Of a stretch of DNA of 64,000 nt, positions 23,661 to 31,508 are shown in pieces. Where the stretch lies: assembly GCF_021155765.1 (NCBI RefSeq), contig NC_060106.1:20920031-20984030 (forward strand), in the 5' to 3' direction. The notes under the pieces were generated by a model that did not search any database, was not told the origin of the DNA, and saw only the letters and a list, made by a program, of their open reading frames with translations. The stretch is from Diprion similis. Its lineage: Eukaryota; Arthropoda; Insecta; Hymenoptera; Diprionidae. Within the stretch, counting starts at the first letter, position 1. Every line of letters begins with the position of its first letter. A program made the position numbers and the translations under genes.

Positions 23661-23923
23661 TTTTAGTTGAGCCGACGCGTAACAAAAGTTGAAAACGCCA
23701 AAAGCTTTGATGGCCGGAGGTAAAATTAATCCTCCGTCTAATCGACGTCAGCCTCTATGAGAAACTTGCACTGCGCGACTAAGACATGCGTTTAAATAAT
23801 GTAGGTTAATATTATTGAGACGTCAATCAAGATGGTTTGACGAAATAAGTAATAAACTTGACTCATTCGGTTAGAGCTCGATCACTACAGGGCGTGGAAG
23901 TGAACTAGATATAAATTCGACAA

Positions 23924-23994
23924 GTGGTGGAAAGCTAATCTTATCAGCGATTATTAGCGAACGACGGGCAGCTAGATAACGGTTTGGTATAAAA
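23924..23994 (+). promoter_or_regulatory. B3 promoter module
   Basis: GTGGTGG (from 23924), AATCTTATC (23937-23945), AGATAA (23974-23979) and TATAAAA (23988-23994). Same elements and order as B1 and B2, with roughly ten extra bases between the two GATA-type sites. Exon 1 carries ACTAGTCAAG (24026-24035), ends at GTAAGT (24065) and has no ATG. Confidence 0.7.
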
Positions 23995-24517
23995 TACCGA
24001 GCCGGGTGACTGATAGGCAAACCGAACTAGTCAAGTTTTTCACTTTTCTCCAGAAATCCGCAGAGTAAGTATCGAATTATATTTCATCACTGTTTCTTAG
24101 AAGCCTTTTCACCGTGCCTCAATACTCAAGAATTTATCCTCAATCAGGCTTTATTCATCCGTGGCAATGAAGAATGTACTAGAATCTTACATACGTTTTT
24201 GTTACCTCATTCATCATACGCGTAAAAATTTTTCTATGGATTTCATACTTTCCCATACATGCAACTGAAATATTAACCCAAGTATATCAAAGTTATATCG
24301 TTAATTTTATTCATAAACTGGTCAACAGCACAGTTTTCGATCCTTTTGAGTTTTTTCTGGTAACCACTCACAATTAGCCTTTTCTGCATGTGAGAATTTG
24401 ATAAATGAGTGTATCTAAAGCTACAGAATTGAAACCTAGGTTCACCCTGGTCATAATCTAACCAAAAACAAGTCACAATCCTTCAATCGCAACGCATTTC
24501 AGATAACAGAAAGAGAA

Positions 24518-24691
24518 ATGGGAGCACCAGGTGGACCACCCGATGGACCCGATGGAAAGGGAGGACAGCATGGTGGACCAAATGACGGTCCCGGAGGCCA
24601 GGGAGGCCAGGGAGGTCCTGGAGGCCACGGAGGTCATGGAGGACCTAACGATGGTCCTGGAGGACAGGGAGGACACGGTGGCCCACACTAA
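24518..24691 (+). CDS. B3: leaderless Gly/Pro/His/Asp peptide (57 aa)
   Basis: Exon 2 begins at 24503 after GCATTTCAG. The ATG at 24518 gives 57 residues to TAA at 24691, and AATAAA follows at 24791-24796. The peptide starts MGAPGGPPDGPDGKGG and continues with GGQHGGPNDGPGGQGG units, ending GGHGGPH. It is the most diverged B copy, with Asp, Asn and Gln replacing some Pro and His. There is no signal peptide or Cys. Identical gene layout to B1 and B2 supports common descent. Confidence 0.72.
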   Translation: MGAPGGPPDGPDGKGGQHGGPNDGPGGQGGQGGPGGHGGHGGPNDGPGGQGGHGGPH

Positions 24692-25418
24692 CGAGTCCGT
24701 GAAAGAATGGCTGAAGCATCGTCTCGCTGCTTGAATATAAAAGTTGGGCACATTTGACATTGTTGTTGTGCGATATGCACATTTCTGATAAATAAACTTT
24801 TTTTTATTGTACAGAATATAGTACAATAGTGTATTACGATGAATCCTCCAACTAATTTTACTGCGATGTACTGTTAAGGCTACTCCTTTACTCTCCTCTC
24901 TTACGCACGATATGATCCATGAATATCGATGATTTATAAGGCAGCTGATAAGTTTAACGACTCTTTTACATGTACATTAATGAGTCATGTTCAAAGATTT
25001 AGTCACTGTAATTAATCACGCAATTTTTCGGTATCTGAATACTCGGTATCAGTTTATATGGCCTATAAATTGTAACATGTGATCCAGACAGTGATCCCGT
25101 ATCCAGGAATGAAATGACTATTAATTTTCAATCAATTTTACGTCAAATGGTTCTATTTCACGTATCTTCAGGTTCTGAATTTTACCAAAAAATTTAATAG
25201 ACCTAAGAACTCCTGCGTTCGAGTGGAATTTTTTCAACCGCTTCTGACAGCTTGGCAGAGAGTAAATAATCACTGACTTGCCCGATTTGAATCGATCGTA
25301 GAATCCGCAGTTAGCAACGAGACGTGCGATTGACGCAATAATCAGTAGGATTATATACAAAGAAAGATTTTTCGAAACAGTGCGACAAACAAATGGAATC
25401 AATCAACGGTTGAAGGGT

Positions 25419-25456
25419 TATAAAAATCTGCACACTTGGACCAGTTATCTCTCAGT
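25419..25456 (+). promoter_or_regulatory. orphan core promoter (TATAAAAA plus TCAGT initiator)
   Basis: TATAAAAA at 25419-25426 and an arthropod-type initiator TCAGT at 25452-25456 have near-canonical spacing, with an upstream-strand AGATAA site (TTATCT) between them. No B-type coding sequence follows before A4's 3' end. Only a 21-codon frame (25519-25584) begins soon after. Confidence 0.45.
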
Positions 25457-25518
25457 CTGCACGGTTTTCTCTCTCGCCGGGGTCGCAAGAGCAAATAGCA
25501 CAAGTATACATAATATTC

Positions 25519-25584
25519 ATGGCAAACAGTCGTTCATCTTGCTGCGCTAATTATTCTGTGATTCGCAGAGCTTCCGGTCGTTAA
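25519..25584 (+). CDS. very short ORF downstream of the orphan promoter (21 aa)
   Basis: ATG at 25519 to TAA at 25584 encodes MANSRSSCCANYSVIRRASG plus Arg. It is the first ATG after the TATA/initiator pair at 25.42 kb. It has no recognisable domain and may only be an upstream frame of a spliced transcript or a remnant of a lost cluster member. Confidence 0.18.
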   Translation: MANSRSSCCANYSVIRRASGR

Positions 25585-26014
25585 TCTCGACGATCTTGAA
25601 ATTAAAAGCACTCACAACAACTCGGTTGTTGAGAGTTTGGCATGTTTTTATTCTCGGACCATTCACGGTGACGTGTAAACATACGCTTGATTGTTTACTA
25701 TTTACCATCGTTGCTATCGTTATTAACCTTATCTATACCTCCTTACATCGATCCTCCGTAGTGATGTCGGAGCAAACATACCGCGTTACATATCTATATT
25801 GAAATGATATACAGCTTTGATATTTACCTATACTGAACCTTTATTGTTACATGTTATGTAAGTGTTCACTCTTGTCTTTTTTGATTTATAGTGCTCGATC
25901 AATCTAATCATGAGTTGCTCAACGTTAGATAAGAAATGTTATAGTTGGTCAAGTGTTTGATGTTGCACGGTCAAATTCACAGGCTACTTCTTCTTTCTCT
26001 TCACCTGTTTTCAG

Positions 26015-26268
26015 CTAAAATCCTCCTCCTCCCCCGCCACCGCCGCCACCACCCCCAAACCCTCCACCTCCACCCCCGAATCCACCGCCTCCCATGTCTC
26101 CACCAAATCCTCCACCAGGACCTCCAAATCCTCCCCCCGGACCCCCAAATCCTCCACCCGGTCCCCCGAAACCTCCACCCGGACCCCCGAATCCTCCACC
26201 TGGACCGCCAAATCCTCCTCCAGGACCACCAAATCCGCCATGTCCCCCAAATCCTGGTCCGCCGAATC
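26015..26268 (-). CDS. A4 exon 2: Phe-Gly-Gly-Pro repeat domain
   Basis: After the acceptor CTCACTCTTGCAG the exon starts at 26268 and ends at TAG (26015-26017). Joined to exon 1 by a split Gly codon, it encodes FGGPGFGGHGG, about six to seven copies of the seven-residue unit FGGPGGG, a short DMGGGG break, and a poly-Gly tail ending in Phe. A minus-strand poly(A) signal lies at 25840-25845 (plus-strand TTTATT). Regular Gly-rich repeats with Phe resemble silk, cuticle or glue-type low-complexity proteins. The opposite strand is open and Pro-rich, but only this strand splices to an MG start. Confidence 0.66.
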
Positions 26269-26627
26269 CTGCAAGAGTGAGAAGTCCTTTTATCATGATA
26301 CAAGTGCACTCAACCCTCGTGCGGATCATCGATTTTGGTTATACAATTATTTAAAAAGTTTTTGGATTTCTCTAGGCAGCTGCATTTCTATGAAGACACA
26401 TTGAATTGTCAACACATCTAAAAATTACTAAAAAGCGTTGTTTGTGAAATCCAGGTCACTCGATTCATAGGACAGCGTCAAACATATTTGATGGATTACT
26501 GGATCAGACTTCGGACCATCTGTTATTTGAGGGTCGAGAAATCGCGATCACTTTCAAATTTGACTGTCAAAGAGTTGATTTACACGGTTACTGAAAACCA
26601 GAGATTGAAAATGTCGTCAATGTTTAC

Positions 26628-26721
26628 CTGGATGGCCGAAGTGAGGGCCCATGAAACCCGGACCCATCATCGGCGGGGGTGGCGGTGGTCCTGGACCACC
26701 GAAGCACCAACCTATTCCCAT
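26628..26721 (-). CDS. A4 exon 1: MGIGWCFGG start with Pro/Met block
   Basis: ATG at 26721 opens 31 codons plus one base, ending at the donor GTAAAC (26627). It reads MGIGWCFGGPGPPPPPPMMG then PGFMGPHFGHP. The single leftover G completes a Gly codon with exon 2, giving a 115-residue protein. Met-Gly and a single Cys at position 6 link it to A1-A3. The intron is about 360 bases. It lies head-to-head with the 27.9 kb gene (B4), with about 970 bases between. Confidence 0.62.
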
Positions 26722-27691
26722 GCTATCGAATCTCCACCGGAAGTGAGTCTTGAGGTATAACTAATTGCTCGATTCGCGGCTCTGCAAAATGAATTCGCGA
26801 CTACTGTAGCCACTCACCGTAGCCAATTCATTGAAGCGTTTCGAGCCACCGACAGCCGAAAACTGGTGACTCAACCATCGGGTTTGGAATTATGATCCGC
26901 TATCAGTATGATAACGGTCCTTATTCAGACGCGGAAAATAGAACGTCAACGTTCCCATATCGATTACTTGACGAATTCGCGACTTCCGCGCTTCCAGTCA
27001 GCGTTTCGTCGTATTGTCGAACGCCTGTACAAAGATTGCACGCTTCCGAGAGCCGCCTGATTTGTGACTGACTCAGACCGCGTGACGCTGTTTTTTTTTT
27101 CTGCCTCTTTTCATTCCGCCGAATCGCAGGGCGTCAACACTGTGAGGTGATAAAAAACGCCAACATCGAATTATCCACGGGTGAAAACGCATTAAATCCG
27201 CGGAGGAATGTCAGAGGATAATTATAGCGCAAAACAATGAAGCGTGAAGTTGAAAATGTGTAAGTATTGAAAATATGACTGATTGTAAGAAGGTAATAAA
27301 CAATTAGTATTCGTTACTCTATCCGGACTTGTGGGTAGACGAGAATGGCAGAATTGCTTCAGCAAAATGTCACTGTCGGCAAAGTTGTTTTCGCGGATAT
27401 TTGATAAGTTTAGCTTTCACCCGATAGTCGCTTGTGATACTTGTAAACGGTCATCGGCGAAAAATTGCACCGTATTACGAAACAGTACCAGAGCAATTGC
27501 GCATCGCGGGAAATGAGTCATCGGACGAGTCGAAACATGTCCAGGGGGCTTTTGACGCGCTGACGCATGCCCAGAAATAGACCGATAACTCACGGGAATT
27601 TTCAAATGATTCGCGGAACCGGCAATGAGTTTAGCCAATGAGGAGCGAGGCCTAAGCCACACTCTGAAACCGTGATTAGATATGCTGGGAC

Positions 27692-27759
27692 TATAAGAGC
27701 TGAGTGCTTTCCAGTGATGAGCAGTACTACGTGAACCGTCGTTCAGTCAACTAGTCAAG
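27692..27759 (+). promoter_or_regulatory. B4 promoter and non-coding exon 1
   Basis: TATAAG at 27692-27697 is preceded by AGATATGCTGG, resembling the AGATATCG-to-TATA segment of B1 and B2. The first exon ends AACTAGTCAAG before GTAAGT (27760). ACTAGTCAAG (27750-27759) is shared exactly with the B3 leader at 24026-24035. Confidence 0.55.
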
Positions 27760-27926
27760 GTAAGTAAGTAACAACAAGAGCTAAATTACGACTGTCATAT
27801 TGCATTGCCTTTTGCGGGATATTGCATCCAACTACACCTCAAACAACAGCGATTCCGCTGCGGATAAACAGCTTCCTCATTTTCATCCATTTACTAAATT
27901 TACGGCAAGGGTGGATATTTTCTAGC

Positions 27927-28148
27927 ATGTATCCCCACCACCCACCGCACGGTCCACCACCTCCGGGTCCGCCTCACCATGGGCCCCCGCATCATCCACA
28001 TGGACCACCGCCACCACCACACCATGGTCCACCACCGCCTCACCACGGCCCACCGCCGCATCACCATGGCCCTCCTCCGCCGCATCATGGTCCCCCACCA
28101 CCACCACCCCATGGACCACCCCATCACCATCATCACCCCCATTTTTAG
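27927..28148 (+). CDS. B4: Pro/His repeat protein (73 aa)
   Basis: The acceptor TTTTCTAG (27925) is followed almost directly by ATG at 27927. The frame encodes 73 residues: MYPHHPPHGPPPPGPP, then HHGPPPP-type units, ending in five His and PHF, with TAG at 28146-28148. It keeps the B-gene layout (TATA, non-coding exon, coding exon 2), but Gly-Gly-Pro is replaced by Pro/His, as in the 28.3-31.1 kb protein. No signal peptide. High His content (about a third) makes divalent metal binding likely on general grounds. The first AATAAA after the stop is at 28541, inside the next gene's intron. Confidence 0.68.
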   Translation: MYPHHPPHGPPPPGPPHHGPPHHPHGPPPPPHHGPPPPHHGPPPHHHGPPPPHHGPPPPPPHGPPHHHHHPHF

Positions 28149-28312
28149 TTATACTAACTGGTAATTCTAACTCCGCTAACTGAAAACTGTCCGCTAATCC
28201 TCTAACGAATTTGATAGCTAGTTATTCTTCTTTTTTTATTCTCTTAATTTTGACAAGTTTCTAAACCGTATTTGTATTTCTAGAGTGCAGGCAAGGCTCG
28301 TGTCCGTCCCAG

Positions 28313-28317
28313 ATGGC
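28313..28317 (+). CDS. candidate start codon exon of the large His/Pro protein (5 coding bases)
   Basis: ATGGC followed by the donor GTAAGG at 28318. Its two leftover bases fit exactly the phase of the acceptor at 29219, giving the start MALCSVLFGILQVTSHA, a plausible 17-residue signal peptide. A possible 5'-UTR acceptor (GAGTGCAG) ends at 28290. No TATA box was seen just upstream. The assignment depends on the phase match and the sensible signal peptide. Confidence 0.42.
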
Positions 28318-29219
28318 GTAAGGTGTCAGGATAGGACCTACTACTTATATCGATTAGGGGAACCAAAGAATTAGATTAGTGGCTCGATTTTCATTGTATT
28401 GATCTCTTTGTATCACATCTCATTGTTAATATTGTTACATTGTTATTAATACCACTGTTATCACTATTATTGTTGTTATGAATATCAATTATTCTGAACA
28501 CTATAAATTGTATAATATGATATGTCGCAAAGTTTATGAAAATAAAATATTTATACTGTATATCATTTTACTTTCGATCACTACTTTCATACGGCTGGTA
28601 GTATTTATCATTATGTATGAAAATAATGAGAGACTTCGATCAAGAATAGCGTTGAAAGGCAACGAGACGGCGTGAATCTTGTGTTATTCGGTCCTCCGAG
28701 TCTACAGTAGAATAGAACAAGAAGCGAGGCGTGTAAGAGATTTTTTATCCGTCCATATTTAACTCCCTGATCCGTTACGAAATCGTGTTTTCACGTGCCG
28801 GTGATTTTATACGTTGCTTTTAGACGCTCGCAAAGAAGAGTCAAATATAAATGAGCTGAAGGATCACTTGACGTGTAATTGAGAGAGGAAGAGAAACAAC
28901 ATTCCGAATTGTTTTCAAAATTAATGTACATGCGTCAATAATCAGCATTTATTCATTACCCGCTTACAACTACATGCCGACAGTTCATTCGTCGTACGCT
29001 ATCGAGACTTGTAAAGATAAGATTAACGAATCGGCTAGTGTTATCCGCAGCAGTCTCGATTCGCCTCTCGATCATGATAGCATTGTGTTGTTCTCTAAGC
29101 TAACCTCGAATGTAATCCAAGTTCAATATCCTGCTACAAAAGGCAAGCAACCCTATAAGCACCCTAATCACGCATACGTGATGCAGGTGAACAAGTGTCT
29201 TATATTCGTGTCATTACAG

Positions 29220-31080
29220 GCTCTGCTCGGTACTTTTTGGCATTCTCCAAGTGACGTCGCACGCTTCTACATCGCACGTGAACCACTGCAGAGTGATTAT
29301 CGAGACATCACATTCGTTCCATATCCCGTTCGACATCGTCGAGATGGTGATGGTCGTTGCACCGCGCATTGAGCAGCCTGCGTCGGAGGGCGCACCAGCT
29401 GAGAGCTGGGCAAAGAAGTTCCAACACCACGTAGATCAAGCCCAACAGCGAGAAGGGAATCAATCCGACTCTTTCTCTGGCTTCAACATGACCTGTGACC
29501 GGTCTTTTCACGCTTCGAGACTTCCGGAGGGGAACGTTTCAAATCTGGAAACTCCACCTCGTCCCCCAGGTCCCGTAGAGTCTGCAGAAAATTACGACGA
29601 ATCTCGTCGTCAGGAACAATATGGGCCACACTCCACATGGCGGCAGGAAACTGCAAATGAAGATGACGCTAGCTCATCCTCGTCCTGGTGCTCGTCATCG
29701 TCGTCATTCTGTTCTGACGATGAGTACGCCGAGTGCAGAGAACTTCCCAGAGCACAGGGCAGTCATCCACCTCCGGAACATTTACCTCCGCCGTCATATC
29801 TGCCTCCCCCACCTCATCACGGACATCCGCCACCTCCGCCACCCGTTCATCACGGATTCCATGGACCTCCACCCCCTCCCCATCACTACGGCCACTATGG
29901 ACCACCTCTATCACCTCATCACGGACACTTTGGACCACCCGGTCATCCGCCACCTCCACCGCCCGGTCACCACGGATTCTACGGGCCGCCAACCCCACCT
30001 CCCCCACCGCATCATTACCGTCATCATAAACCACCTCCATCACCTCATCAGAGACATTTCGGACCACCAGGACATCCGCCACCTCCACCTCCGGGTCACC
30101 ATGGATTCCGCGGACCCCCACCTCCACCTCTTCCACCGCATTACTACCAGCATCATGGACCACCTCATCATCCTCCACCCCCACCTCCTCCCGGTCATCA
30201 TGGTCACCATGGACCAGCTCATCCTCCACCTCCTCCAGGTCACCATGATCATCATGGGCCAGCTCATCCTCCACCTCCTCCCGGTCATCATGGTCACCAT
30301 GGACCACCTCATCATCCTCCACCCCCACCTCCTCCCGGTCATCATGGTCACCATGGACCGCCTCTTCATTCTCCACCCCCACCTCCTCCCGGTCATCATG
30401 GTCACCATGGACCAGCTCATCCTCCACCTCCTCCTGGTCATCATGATCACCATGGACCAGCTCATCCTCCACCTCCTCCCGGTCACCATGGACCAGCCCA
30501 TCCTCCACCCCCTCCCGGTCACCATGATCACCACGGACCAGCTCATGCTCCACCACCTCCCGGTCATCATGGTCACCATGGACCAGCTGTTCCTCCACCT
30601 CCTCCTGGTCATCATGGTCACCACGGACCAGCTCATCCTCCACCTCCTCCCGGTCATCATGATCACCATGGTCATCATGGGAAAGGCAATTCTCCACCTC
30701 CACCTTCACCTCCACCTAGCTATCATGATCGCGATGGACCAGCTCATCCCCCTCCTCCGCCTTCTTCCCCTCATCACCGTGATCACCATGGAGTACCGCA
30801 TCATCCACCAGCACCAGCTCGTCGTCATCGCCGTCACAGTCATCATGGACATCACGAAAACAACGGGCATGAAGGTCACCATGATCATCACGGACCACCA
30901 AGGCCAAGACATCGTCTTTCCTCAGGGCAGCATCCGCCATACGGTCGTCACGAGGATTCGAACGGACCACCACGCGATCGCAAAGGCGATAAGAACGGAG
31001 GTCATCACGGGCATCGCCGTAACCATGGTCATCGGAAGAATACCGAAGACTTCGGGGAATCAAGATACCGTACGGAATAA
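29220..31080 (+). CDS. large secreted His/Pro repeat protein, histidine-rich-glycoprotein-like (main exon)
   Basis: Exon 2 starts after GTGTCATTACAG (29219) and stays open to TAA at 31080, with AATAAA at 31503-31508. With the short first exon the protein is about 621 residues. In order: signal peptide (1-17); a region with ordinary composition and two N-glycosylation-type sites (NMT, NVS, about residues 91 and 117); an acidic Ser/Asp segment (about 148-173); a Pro/His domain (about 182-555) including roughly 15-residue units HHGHHGPAHPPPPPG coded by a 45-bp minisatellite; and a basic His/Arg/Lys C-terminus. His-His-Gly repeats bind zinc and heme in vertebrate histidine-rich glycoprotein. No homology beyond composition is claimed. 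It closes the Gly/Pro/His cluster and may share a promoter with B4. The upstream start could differ. Confidence 0.68.
30170..30670 (+). repeat. coding 45-bp minisatellite
   Basis: About eleven tandem units near 45 bp, in frame, encode variants of a 15-residue PPPPPGHHGHHGPAH unit. Units differ by whole-codon insertions (HH, PP) and His/Asp swaps, so copy number is likely polymorphic. Confidence 0.75.
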
Positions 31081-31508
31081 GAATCGTTCGGTTGTAGGAA
31101 AGGCTAAGGGCCTTTCCAGCAATGGCGAGATATATTGTTACGTGATCGGAACTGCGAGCCATTGCATATATACTATCCTATATCCTCTTATATTCATAGA
31201 TGTACTCCGTTAATCTGATTCTCAAAGGAGGAGGCATGTTTCCCTTTGGAGAATACAGCTGCTGTTATTAATATAGCGTCAAAGGATACCCCGGCGACTG
31301 CAACTCCAGCATTACAGCATTATTTACATATATATTCAACTTGGCATACGATATATACTCAATGTTTATTAATCCTGTTTCTCGTGCATCGAGCAGAGAT
31401 AACATATTATATTAAACGTACGTGCACATATGCGTATGTTTCTGACAATTATTATACTTACTTAATACGTTCATCGTTGTTATACTATATGGGATATGGA
31501 TCAATAAA

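Noticed and set aside
26094..26354. Pro/Asn-rich plus-strand ORF opposite A4
   Set aside because: Antisense of the Phe-Gly-Gly-Pro repeats. The minus-strand reading splices in phase to an MG start.
28974..29372. 132-codon plus-strand ORF
   Set aside because: It overlaps the start of the large His/Pro exon in another frame. The possible intron inside it (33 bases) is too short, and no domain is visible.
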